From: an uncultured Bacteroidota bacterium
GTDB taxonomy: Bacteria > Bacteroidota > Bacteroidia > Chitinophagales > Chitinophagaceae
Assembly (NCBI GenBank): GCA_946479535.1
Contig: CAMLGP010000264.1
Location: forward strand, 1 to 5,311
Reading direction: 5' to 3'
DNA length: 5,311 bases
The notes beneath the pieces were generated by a model. It searched no databases. It was not told the origin of the DNA and saw only the letters and a program-made list of their open reading frames with translations. Made by a program: the position numbers and the translations under genes. Below, in pieces: positions 1 through 5,311 of this stretch (positions are counted from its first letter, which is position 1; each line of letters begins with the position of its first letter).

Positions 1-700
1 TGAATAGCTCATTCAGGTGTATGAGTCTGGTGAACTTGTAAAAGGCCAGCAGGGGAGAAACCCAATTGATCCGGTTAAAGCCCATCAATTTTCTAACCTG
101 TTCAGGGATCACCAACTTTTGAGACTCCAGCAGGATCTTATAGCGGAATGCCCCCAGGTGTTTTTTATATTGCTTGAACAGGTCTATTGTGAAATCACTT
201 TTAATGAGATCTTGTTTCATCTGTTCATGATATTGCTGTTTCCAGGATGCATAATTGGTTGGCAGTTTGGAAAGGTTCATTCTGGAGCCCAACCGGTAAA
301 AAACATCAAAAACATCTTCCTTCTCCTTATCTGATAATTTTTTTTCCAGCAATTCATAAGATGCAACAGAATAATGGATAAGCATGAACAACACGTCTCT
401 GTAGGCCCAGTCAGGAATTTGAGTTCCCCTGTTCTTTTCAACTCCCTTATGGATGGAAGTTATTTTATCTATGGCATGAAGTGCCTTTTCTTTTTCAGAG
501 AATACGATCTGGCGGGCATACATAACAGTGGAGAATAATCTCCCGATAGGGTCAGCAGGGAGTCTTCCGGTAAAGTACAGCCAGTCTACCGCCCTGTTCA
601 AAGCAAATTCAGCAGCAGCACCTGCGAATATAAAAAGGATAGTGTCACTCTTTCCCCAGATCTTTCTCACCACGGATTGCCTGTCAACGAAGAATTCCAT
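1..700 (-). CDS. MpaB-type oxygenase-family protein (DUF2236), 3' part missing
   Basis: A continuous frame reads leftward from the ATG at 700-698 for 233 codons without a stop and leaves the window at base 1, so the C-terminus is missing. The N-terminal part reads SVVRKIWGKSDTILFIFAGA, then a run with W40, G45-R46 and A49-D50-P51, then GRLFST (R54, T58), IHKGV (H84) and AYRDVLFMLIHYSV (H109). This is the pattern I know from the DUF2236 family, which includes fungal MpaB and is distantly related to the haem-containing rubber oxygenase Lcp. In that superfamily, conserved Arg/Thr and His residues lie near the haem. Assigning R54, T58 and H84 or H109 to that role is inference. Family members are mostly uncharacterised, so the substrate is unknown. 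No signal peptide is visible. The start is supported by family-like sequence from residue 9 and by a -7-like element 37-44 bp upstream. The neighbouring dehydrogenase gene is divergent. Confidence 0.82.
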   Translation of the reverse strand, partial: MEFFVDRQSVVRKIWGKSDTILFIFAGAAAEFALNRAVDWLYFTGRLPADPIGRLFSTVMYARQIVFSEKEKALHAIDKITSIHKGVEKNRGTQIPDWAYRDVLFMLIHYSVASYELLEKKLSDKEKEDVFDVFYRLGSRMNLSKLPTNYASWKQQYHEQMKQDLIKSDFTIDLFKQYKKHLGAFRYKILLESQKLVIPEQVRKLMGFNRINWVSPLLAFYKFTRLIHLNELF

Positions 701-736
701 ACCCTAAATGTAGATTGGAAAATTTAAATTTATAGC

Positions 737-744
737 CAAAAATA
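737..744 (-). promoter_or_regulatory. -7 promoter element (TAnnTTTG) for the DUF2236 gene
   Basis: On the minus strand these bases read TATTTTTG, an exact match to the Bacteroidota -7 consensus TAnnTTTG. It lies 36 bases before the ATG at 700, which would leave a leader of about 30 nt. No TTTG -33 box is found 17-23 bp further upstream, so only half of the consensus is present. In this AT-rich 49-bp divergent spacer a chance match is possible. Confidence 0.4.
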
Positions 745-749
745 TAAGA

Positions 750-1730
750 ATGCAAATAGTTAACTGGGGAATTATAGGTTGTGGGGATGTTACAGAAGTG
801 AAGAGTGGGCCGGCATTTAATAAGGTAAATAATTCGAAATTGGTGGCAGTGATGAGAAGGAATGGGGATAAGGCAAAGGATTATGCACAAAGACATAAGG
901 TACCCAGATGGTATGATAATGCCAGAGAGTTGATCAATGACCCGGATATAAATGCAATTTATATTGCCACACCACCTTCTTCACATGAGGAATACACCCT
1001 TTCTGCATTCAGGGCAGGAAAACCGGTATATGTTGAAAAACCAATGACGCTGGATGCTGCATCAGCCCAACGAATGGCAAAGGCCGCCAGTGAATTAAAT
1101 CAAAAACTGGTAGTAGCTCATTACCGCAGGGCACAACCTTTCTATATCAGGATTAAAGAACTGATAGACTCTCATGCAATCGGGAAGGTATTACTTGCGC
1201 GCATTGAATGCTATAAGAAGCCGGTGACCGAAGTTGAACTGGCAGATCCGGGCCGCGCATGGCGTGTTGATCCGGCTATGGCTGGAGGCGGTTTATTTCA
1301 TGATCTTTCCCCACATCAATTGGATATGATGCTCTTCTTATTTGGAGAAACGTACAAAGCAAACGGATTGGCTACTACCCAGGGAAGCCATTATAAGGCC
1401 CATGATATTGTTGCCGGAAATATTCTTTTCAAAATTAATGTGCTTTTTGAAGGGGTCTGGTGCTTTAATGTGGCGCCTGAAATGGAAAAAGAAGGTTGTG
1501 AAATAATTGGAACAGAAGGAAAGATCAGCTTTAGCTTCTTTGAACATAAACCCATTCTATTAACGCGGAATGGTAAAACTGAATCAATAATAATTGATCC
1601 GCTGCAGCATGTGCAACAACCGATGATTGAAAAGATAGTTGATTATTTTCTGGATAAACAGCCTAACCCCTGTTCTGGTGAAACAGGTTTAAAAGTAATG
1701 GAGCTGATTGACAGATTTACTACAGTTTAA
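750..1730 (+). CDS. Gfo/Idh/MocA-family NAD(P)-dependent oxidoreductase
   Basis: The 326-residue product has the usual length and two-domain plan of this family. Residues 1 to about 120 form a Rossmann domain with the dinucleotide-binding loop GIIGCGDV (7-14), the ATPPSSHEEY segment (73-82) and the family hallmark EKP (96-98), whose lysine K97 normally contacts cofactor and substrate. The C-terminal alpha/beta domain starts with IKELIDSHAIGKVLLARI (135-152) and contains GGGLFHDLSPHQLD (179-192). There D185 and H189 fit the Asp and His of the usual active-site motif. Members oxidise or reduce sugars, inositols or related polyols in the cytoplasm. The substrate cannot be read from the sequence, and no sugar-pathway gene sits beside it. 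The ATG at 750 gives a complete Rossmann start, and no Shine-Dalgarno sequence is visible. Its last 11 bases overlap the end of the converging dehydrogenase gene. Confidence 0.93.
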   Translation: MQIVNWGIIGCGDVTEVKSGPAFNKVNNSKLVAVMRRNGDKAKDYAQRHKVPRWYDNARELINDPDINAIYIATPPSSHEEYTLSAFRAGKPVYVEKPMTLDAASAQRMAKAASELNQKLVVAHYRRAQPFYIRIKELIDSHAIGKVLLARIECYKKPVTEVELADPGRAWRVDPAMAGGGLFHDLSPHQLDMMLFLFGETYKANGLATTQGSHYKAHDIVAGNILFKINVLFEGVWCFNVAPEMEKEGCEIIGTEGKISFSFFEHKPILLTRNGKTESIIIDPLQHVQQPMIEKIVDYFLDKQPNPCSGETGLKVMELIDRFTTV

Positions 1731-2715
1731 AATTATCGCGCCAGTAGAGTAACCAGTCGATCATCCGGCTGGTAAATCCGTATTCATTATCAAACCAGGC
1801 AATGAGTTTAAGCTGATTACCAACTACAGAGGTCAAAGATCCATCTATAACGCAGGAATGCGGATTGCCTTTAAAATCAAGGGATACAAGTTGCTCTTCT
1901 GTATAGCTCAAAATCCCTTTGTATTCCCCCCCAGCAGCTTTGCGGAATAAATTATTGATCTCTTCTTTTGATGTTTCTCTGCTCATGCATACGGAGAAAT
2001 CAGCCATTGCCCCATTAGCAACAGGCACTCTGATGGATACTGCTGCAATTTTATCTTTTACTCCCGGCATCAGTCTTTCCAGAGAATGATGGAGATCTAT
2101 CTCTACAGGTATGATTGATTCAGCAGCTGCTCTGCCTCTACGGAATTGAGGATGGGAAGCATCTACCAGTTCCTGACGGGATGTATAAGAGTGAAGAATG
2201 CTGATCTGAGAGGAAGCAATACCGATTGCGCCCAAAATATAAAGTACATGCACGGAACAATTGGTCATACATCCACCGGGTGATATGATATCAGTATCAG
2301 AAGAAAGACTACTCTGATTAAAACCATAGATCATTAATGGAATATCCGTTGAACCGGTAGTGGAAAGCAGCACCTTCTTTGCACCAGATTTCAGGTGTTC
2401 GGTTGCGCCTTCTTTTTTACTGAACCTGCCTGAACACTCCAGTACCACATCCACTTTCAGGTCCTTCCAGGGTAATTTGGCAGGATGATCTTCGCAGAAC
2501 ACATTTACTTTCTTTTCATTAATATGAAGCACTGATTTACTCAAAGAGATATCATCCGGAAAAGTTCCGTACACTGAGTCATATTTGATCAGGTAGGCCA
2601 GATTATCTTCCGGCATAATATCATTCACTGCAACCAGTTCCAGGCCGGGATGGTGGATCAGCTTTCTGAATAATAGCCTGCCAATCCTTCCCATTCCATT
2701 AATTGCGATCCTCAT
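1720..2715 (-). CDS. GAPDH / erythrose-4-phosphate dehydrogenase-family enzyme, divergent
   Basis: The 331-residue product has the full length and fold order of type I glyceraldehyde-3-phosphate dehydrogenases. It shows an NAD-binding start INGMGRIGRLLFRKL (5-19), N31-D32 in the adenosine-ribose pocket, the catalytic loop GCMTNC with the nucleophile C149, ILHSYTSRQ with the catalytic H175, RRGRAA (192-197), IRVP with the phosphate-binding R229, and WFDNEYGFTSRM near the end. The catalytic pair is intact, but other positions depart from standard GAPDH. The usual SCTTNC is GCMTNC (G148, M150). The stretch that normally carries the phosphate-binding T-G-A-A-K loop instead reads IIPVEIDLHHSLERLMP. 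That stretch and LVSLDFKGNPHS look closer to Epd, erythrose-4-phosphate dehydrogenase, which feeds pyridoxal phosphate synthesis. The D32 environment is GAPDH-like. The enzyme is probably an NAD-dependent phosphorylated-aldehyde dehydrogenase; the exact substrate is unresolved. It is probably not the main glycolytic GAPDH. Confidence 0.88.
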   Translation of the reverse strand: MRIAINGMGRIGRLLFRKLIHHPGLELVAVNDIMPEDNLAYLIKYDSVYGTFPDDISLSKSVLHINEKKVNVFCEDHPAKLPWKDLKVDVVLECSGRFSKKEGATEHLKSGAKKVLLSTTGSTDIPLMIYGFNQSSLSSDTDIISPGGCMTNCSVHVLYILGAIGIASSQISILHSYTSRQELVDASHPQFRRGRAAAESIIPVEIDLHHSLERLMPGVKDKIAAVSIRVPVANGAMADFSVCMSRETSKEEINNLFRKAAGGEYKGILSYTEEQLVSLDFKGNPHSCVIDGSLTSVVGNQLKLIAWFDNEYGFTSRMIDWLLYWRDNFKL

Positions 2716-2741
2716 TATTGGTGATTTTCTTTAAATGAATG

Positions 2742-2772
2742 CAAATATCAAATTCAAAATTCAAAAGTCAAA
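2742..2772 (-). promoter_or_regulatory. Bacteroidota-type promoter for the GAPDH-family gene
   Basis: On the minus strand a TTTG at 2772-2769 (-33 box) is followed after 19 bp by GATATTTG at 2749-2742, which matches the -7 consensus TAnnTTTG at all but its first base. The spacing lies within the range accepted for Bacteroidota primary sigma promoters. The start codon is 27 bp beyond the -7 box. The -33 box lies inside a 7-bp tandem array that repeats TTTG, so it could be a by-product of the repeat. Confidence 0.5.
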
Positions 2773-2782
2773 AGTTAAAATT
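2749..2782. repeat. 7-bp tandem repeat array (consensus CAAAAKT), left arm of an inverted pair
   Basis: Nearly five consecutive units with a 7-bp period (the first one base short) follow the consensus CAAAAKT, with breaks at 2755, 2762, 2769 and 2776. Bases 2752-2779 are the ungapped reverse complement of 2794-2821 at 23 of 28 positions, with 14 bp between the arms. The array fills much of the spacer between two divergent genes and contains the -33-like TTTG of the GAPDH-family promoter. Confidence 0.75.
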
Positions 2783-2793
2783 CACGGGATATT

Positions 2794-2829
2794 TTTTAAT
2801 TTTTACTTTTGAATCTTTAATTCTCTAAT
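2794..2829. repeat. 7-bp tandem repeat array (consensus YTTTRAT), right arm of an inverted pair
   Basis: Four units start at 2794, 2801, 2808 and 2815. After one extra base, a fifth (CTCTAAT, 2823-2829) runs into the start codon of the gene at 2828. The array is the inverted partner of 2752-2779. Within it TACTTTTG (2804-2811) matches the -7 consensus TAnnTTTG exactly on the plus strand, although no TTTG box lies 17-23 bp upstream. Transcription from it would give a leader of only about 10 nt. Confidence 0.7.
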
Positions 2830-3301
2830 GAAAGCAGCAACGATCCATGAACTGAAACAGGAATTATCAACCCTTTCACAAAAAGAACTGGTGGAATTAT
2901 GTTTACGGTTAGGAAAATTTAAGAAGGAAAACAAAGAGCTTTTAACTTATCTGCTCTATGAAGCCCATGATGAACCGGGATATATTGCATCCGTAAAACT
3001 GGAAATCGATGAACAGTTTGAAGGAATGAATATTTCACATCTTTATTTTATTAAAAAAACAATCCGCAAAATACTCCGCAGCATCGGCAAGCATGTACGC
3101 TACACCGGATCAAAGCAGGCCGAGATTGAATGGCTGATTTACTTATGTAAAAAAATAAACGAGGCTGGTATTCCCGTTCAAAAAAACACTGCCCTACTCA
3201 ATCTCTACAACAACCAGATCAAAAAAATACAGGCTGCCATCAATACGTTGCATGAAGACCTGCAATATGATTACAAAAAGGAAATGCAGGAATTAAAATA
3301 A
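2828..3301 (+). CDS. Conserved-looking protein of unknown function, 157 aa
   Basis: I cannot assign a named family with confidence. It resembles uncharacterised Bacteroidota proteins that begin with a helical segment of the type IHELKQELSTLSQKELVELC. The product is small, soluble, rich in Lys and Glu, and predicted by eye to be almost entirely alpha-helical, with no signal peptide or membrane segment. Residues 6-40 form an amphipathic helical start (LKQEL, ELVELCLRLGKFKKENKELL). A basic centre follows (KKTIRKILRSIGKHVRYTGSKQ, about 75-96). The C-terminal part (NLYNNQIKKIQAAINTLHEDLQYDYKKEMQELK) could form a coiled coil. The ATG at 2828 is the only reasonable start, and no Shine-Dalgarno is visible because the upstream bases belong to a heptad repeat array. 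It is divergent from the dehydrogenase gene and has no clear operon partner. Nucleic-acid or protein binding is possible from its charge, but this is speculation. Confidence 0.82.
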   Translation: MKAATIHELKQELSTLSQKELVELCLRLGKFKKENKELLTYLLYEAHDEPGYIASVKLEIDEQFEGMNISHLYFIKKTIRKILRSIGKHVRYTGSKQAEIEWLIYLCKKINEAGIPVQKNTALLNLYNNQIKKIQAAINTLHEDLQYDYKKEMQELK

Positions 3302-3410
3302 GCCTTTAACTATTAGCCGCTGCCTATTAGTTTCTATGCCTGACCTGTATATTTATTTATGAATATTTGATGAATCAAGACTAATTGCTAATAGCTAACA
3401 GCTGATGGCT
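3301..3410. repeat. Long inverted repeat built of degenerate 7-bp units
   Basis: Two 31-bp arms, 3301-3331 and 3380-3410, are ungapped reverse complements at 21 of 31 positions and flank a 48-bp AT-rich centre. The right arm consists of heptads starting at 3381, 3388, 3395 and 3402 that follow the consensus CTAAYAG. The left arm carries the reverse complement CTATTAG twice (3310-3316, 3324-3330). The repeat begins at the stop codon of the 157-aa gene, so the transcript could fold back there. There is no U-tract after the right arm, so it does not look like a standard terminator. Confidence 0.65.
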
Positions 3411-3625
3411 TTCTCTTTAGTAATTATTACTAACTCTTCACCTGGTCTGCCTTAAAAATTCTGGATCGGATATTTACTCCGTAAAATCCCGCTTTCATAG
3501 TGGCAATAGATTGATCATATTGCCGTTAGGTATTTTAATAAATGGAATACTACAAGGCTGCTGACCCCGCATTAAACTTTCCGTTCAGGGCCCGGTCTAT
3601 GCCTAACCATAACAAATTATATTTT
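3302..3625. other. 324-bp non-coding spacer before the lipoprotein gene
   Basis: No credible gene was found here on either strand. The spacer begins with the inverted heptad repeat (to 3410). It then holds AT-rich sequence without a recognisable motif, a short palindrome at 3502-3524, and about 100 bp of more GC-rich leader before the lipoprotein start. A reading frame in phase with the lipoprotein extends back to an ATG at 3542, but it would bury the signal peptide behind 28 extra residues. I found no convincing TTTG / TAnnTTTG pair; AATATTTG at 3362-3369 lacks a -33 partner. The promoter of the lipoprotein gene is therefore unidentified. Confidence 0.55.
3502..3524. repeat. Short perfect palindrome (possible operator or RNA hairpin)
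   Basis: GGCAATA at 3502-3508 is matched by its exact reverse complement TATTGCC at 3518-3524, separated by a 9-bp centre. It lies about 100 bp before the lipoprotein start. No T-run follows, so it is not a terminator. It could be a regulator-binding site or a leader hairpin, or a chance match. Confidence 0.35.
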
Positions 3626-4558
3626 ATGAAAAAACAACTTGCTGGTCTATCACTCCTTTTACTCCTTTCTGCATTGATCATTGTTTCCTGTAAAAAGGCT
3701 GATTCAAAAGAAAAAGATTTTAATACAGAAGCATCGGTTCAGTCTGACGACCAAAATCAATTCTCCAGTCAACTGGATGCCGTTGCCAATGAAACAAACA
3801 TATTTCTTGAAACAACCGGAACGCTTGCATTTCGCGGACAGGATAATCAGGACCTGGTTTGTAACGCAACAGCAACAGCTGATTCATCTGGAAGCGCCAG
3901 AACAATTACCATCACTTATAACGGTGCTGACTGCCTGGGATATTTCAACCGTACAGGTACTGTAACAGTAACCATACCTGCAGGTGTACATTGGAAAAAC
4001 GCAGGTGCAGCCATCACGGTTAATTATACTAACCTGGTTGTTACCAGGGTTATTGACAACAAAAGTATTACCATCAATGGCTCGCACGTGATCACCAACG
4101 TAAGCGGTGGCTTATTGATGAACCTGGCCAGCCTTGGCAGCATAACCCATTCCATTACAAGTTCTGGAATGACAATTAAATTCGGCGACAATACAACACG
4201 CACCTGGCAGGTAAGCAGGCAGCGCGTATTTACGTATAATAATGGTCTGGTGATCACCACTACCGGAACACATTCTGATGGCACAAATAGCAATATCGCT
4301 GAGTGGGGAACCAATCGCTTTGGCAATACCTTTACTTCGGCCATTACTGCACCCCTCGTAGTACGTCAGGATTGTAATTTCCGCCTCGTGAGCGGGCAGG
4401 TAAAGCATTCAGTTCCGCTGTTCACAGCAACTGCAACCTTTGGATTGAATGAGCAGGGAAATCCTGGTACATGCCCTGGAGCGAATGGTCATTATTACGT
4501 AAAGATCACGTGGACCGGATTAGCCGGAGTTCCACATACCGCCTTATTCCCTTATTAA
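3626..4558 (+). CDS. Secreted lipoprotein of unknown function, 310 aa
   Basis: The protein begins with a textbook lipoprotein signal peptide: MKKQ, a hydrophobic core LAGLSLLLLLSALIIV, and a lipobox IVSC with the lipidated cysteine C22, followed by KKADSKEKD. It should be exported and anchored in the outer membrane or periplasm. The mature part has a low-complexity linker (about 23-58) and then a Thr/Asn/Gly-rich domain predicted to be beta-strand rich. It includes TITITYNGADCLGYFNRTGTVTV (93-115), a strand-Cys-Gly-Arg-Gly-strand pattern seen in many uncharacterised Bacteroidota lipoproteins. Four further cysteines, C79, C103, C250 and C283, could form disulfides in the periplasm. No catalytic motif is visible. 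The ATG at 3626 was chosen because the longer in-frame start at 3542 would hide the signal peptide. A strong terminator follows, and no partner gene such as susC or susD is present. Confidence 0.88.
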   Translation: MKKQLAGLSLLLLLSALIIVSCKKADSKEKDFNTEASVQSDDQNQFSSQLDAVANETNIFLETTGTLAFRGQDNQDLVCNATATADSSGSARTITITYNGADCLGYFNRTGTVTVTIPAGVHWKNAGAAITVNYTNLVVTRVIDNKSITINGSHVITNVSGGLLMNLASLGSITHSITSSGMTIKFGDNTTRTWQVSRQRVFTYNNGLVITTTGTHSDGTNSNIAEWGTNRFGNTFTSAITAPLVVRQDCNFRLVSGQVKHSVPLFTATATFGLNEQGNPGTCPGANGHYYVKITWTGLAGVPHTALFPY

Positions 4559-4603
4559 TTCCCTAATTGAGATTTCGATGTGGTTTATAAAATGAGTCCA
4601 GTG

Positions 4604-4638
4604 AAACCGTCTCGCTTTGCGAGGCGGTTTTCTTTTTC
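4604..4638 (+). terminator. Rho-independent terminator after the lipoprotein gene
   Basis: A 12-bp stem pairs 4604-4615 with 4619-4630 around a TTT loop, with a single G-T wobble (T4610 opposite G4625). It is GC-rich in the middle and followed by a T-rich tract to 4637. It starts 45 bp after the lipoprotein stop and separates that gene from hutI. Confidence 0.92.
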
Positions 4639-4641
4639 CCT

Positions 4642-4683
4642 TAATCTTTAATCTTTTATGTTTTATCTTTTATATTTTAATTT
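4642..4683. repeat. 7-bp tandem repeat array upstream of hutI
   Basis: Six consecutive heptads start at 4642, 4649, 4656, 4663, 4670 and 4677 and follow the consensus TWATNTT. The array lies between the terminator and the hutI start codon and ends 9 bp before it. Three positions 7 bp apart (4657, 4664, 4671) read TAnnTTTT, one base off the Bacteroidota -7 consensus TAnnTTTG, so the array may contain the hutI promoter in several registers. No TTTG -33 box is present. The unit CTTTAAT also occurs in the array at 2815-2821. Confidence 0.72.
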
Positions 4684-4692
4684 AGCGCCGTC

Positions 4693-5311
4693 ATGGCTGT
4701 TACCTTAATCACTAACATTAAGCAACTTGCTGGAGTAAGAAATGAATCGCGGTTGCTACACGGAAAAGAACTTGCACAATTACCTGTCATCGATAATGCC
4801 TACCTGCTAATTGAGGAGGGGCTTATTGCAGACTATGGTCCCATGACCGGGTTACAGACTTCCAAATTAAAACCAAGGGTAAATATTGATGCCACCGGGC
4901 AATTCATTTTGCCTGCATGGTGTGATAGCCATACCCATCTGGTATTTCCCGCCAGCAGAGAGACAGAATTTATTGATAAGATCAATGGTCTCAGCTATGC
5001 AGAGATTGCTGCTAAGGGGGGCGGCATTCTTAACTCGGCCAATAAACTGGCCCAGACATCTGAAGGGGAATTGTTCAATTCTGCATGGAAAAGACTGAAG
5101 GAGATCACAAAGCTGGGTACGGGTGCTGTGGAAATAAAAAGCGGATATGGCCTCACTGTGGAAGGCGAGCTTAAGATGCTGCGTGTTATCAGGAAATTAA
5201 AAGAGAAATCTGATCTGGCTATCAGGGCAACATTTTTGGGGGCGCATACTTATCCTGTTGCTTACCGCAACAACCACCAGGGATATATCGATCTAATAAT
5301 AAACGAAATGT
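4693..5311 (+). CDS. hutI: Imidazolonepropionase (histidine degradation), 3' part missing
   Basis: HutI hydrolyses 4-imidazolone-5-propanoate to N-formimidoyl-L-glutamate, the third step of cytoplasmic histidine catabolism (EC 3.5.2.7). It is a metal-dependent enzyme of the amidohydrolase superfamily. The visible 206 residues, about half of the usual 410, include DSHTHLVF with the metal ligands H80 and H82, the substrate-binding arginine in SRETEF (R89), KGGGI (108-112), EIKSGYGL with Y152, and TFLGAHTYP with H185. These positions coincide with the numbering I recall for Bacillus subtilis HutI, which supports both the identification and the ATG at 4693. The remaining metal ligands (a later His and Asp) lie beyond the window. 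The first 68 residues match the beta-sandwich that precedes the barrel. A terminator and a heptad repeat array lie just upstream, so hutI is likely the first gene of its transcript. Other hut genes may follow to the right but cannot be seen. Confidence 0.96.
   Translation, partial: MAVTLITNIKQLAGVRNESRLLHGKELAQLPVIDNAYLLIEEGLIADYGPMTGLQTSKLKPRVNIDATGQFILPAWCDSHTHLVFPASRETEFIDKINGLSYAEIAAKGGGILNSANKLAQTSEGELFNSAWKRLKEITKLGTGAVEIKSGYGLTVEGELKMLRVIRKLKEKSDLAIRATFLGAHTYPVAYRNNHQGYIDLIINEM

Noticed and set aside
17..334. Plus-strand open frame of 105 codons
   Set aside because: It is antisense to the DUF2236 gene, whose minus-strand frame is continuous over 1-700 and shows family motifs. The plus frame has no recognisable composition or motif.
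725..732. TAAATTTA as a -7 box for the oxidoreductase gene at 750
   Set aside because: The last base departs from TAnnTTTG, no TTTG box lies 17-23 bp upstream, and the spacer is so AT-rich that such matches are expected by chance.
3381..3410. Heptad array considered as a CRISPR or other repeat-spacer array
   Set aside because: The units are contiguous 7-mers without spacers, and no cas gene is present.
3502..3524. Palindrome considered as a terminator
   Set aside because: The stem is only 7 bp and there is no following T-tract.
3542..3625. Longer in-frame start for the lipoprotein (ATG at 3542)
   Set aside because: It would add 28 residues ahead of a complete signal peptide and lipobox. 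The ATG at 3626 gives the standard lipoprotein start.
3884..4408. Overlapping minus-strand open frames inside the lipoprotein gene
   Set aside because: They are shadows of a plus-strand gene with a convincing signal peptide. They lack domains or start signals.
4886..5098. Plus-strand open frame of 70 codons
   Set aside because: It lies in another frame within hutI, where the metal-binding and substrate motifs establish the true frame.

Overview
The window looks like an ordinary chromosomal stretch from a member of the Bacteroidota, most likely a Chitinophagaceae-type relative. The grounds are the protein families present, AT-rich spacers with little or no Shine-Dalgarno sequence before start codons, promoter-like TTTG / TAnnTTTG elements, and a lipoprotein signal of the CKK type common in that phylum. 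This placement comes from pattern recognition, not from a database search.

Layout from left to right. (1) Positions 1-700, minus strand: the N-terminal 233 residues of an MpaB-type (DUF2236) oxygenase-family protein, cut by the window edge. (2) Positions 750-1730, plus strand: a Gfo/Idh/MocA-family oxidoreductase, divergent from (1) across 49 bp. (3) Positions 1720-2715, minus strand: a divergent glyceraldehyde-3-phosphate / erythrose-4-phosphate dehydrogenase-family enzyme, overlapping (2) tail to tail by 11 bp. (4) Positions 2828-3301, plus strand: a 157-residue conserved-looking protein of unknown function, divergent from (3). (5) Positions 3302-3625: a 324-bp spacer with an inverted heptad repeat and a small palindrome. 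(6) Positions 3626-4558, plus strand: a secreted lipoprotein of unknown function, followed by a clear rho-independent terminator at 4604-4638. (7) From 4693 to the right edge, plus strand: the first 206 codons of imidazolonepropionase (hutI, histidine degradation).

The genes do not form one pathway. Orientation changes repeatedly, and most genes appear to be single transcription units doing housekeeping, catabolic or envelope work. I see no defence, secretion, mobile or biosynthetic system.

The most distinctive structure lies between the genes. Three separate spacers carry degenerate tandem repeats with the same 7-bp period. In two of them the arrays sit as inverted pairs able to fold back (2752-2779 with 2794-2821; 3301-3331 with 3380-3410). 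The third lies directly upstream of hutI (4642-4683). Two of the three overlap promoter-like sequence.
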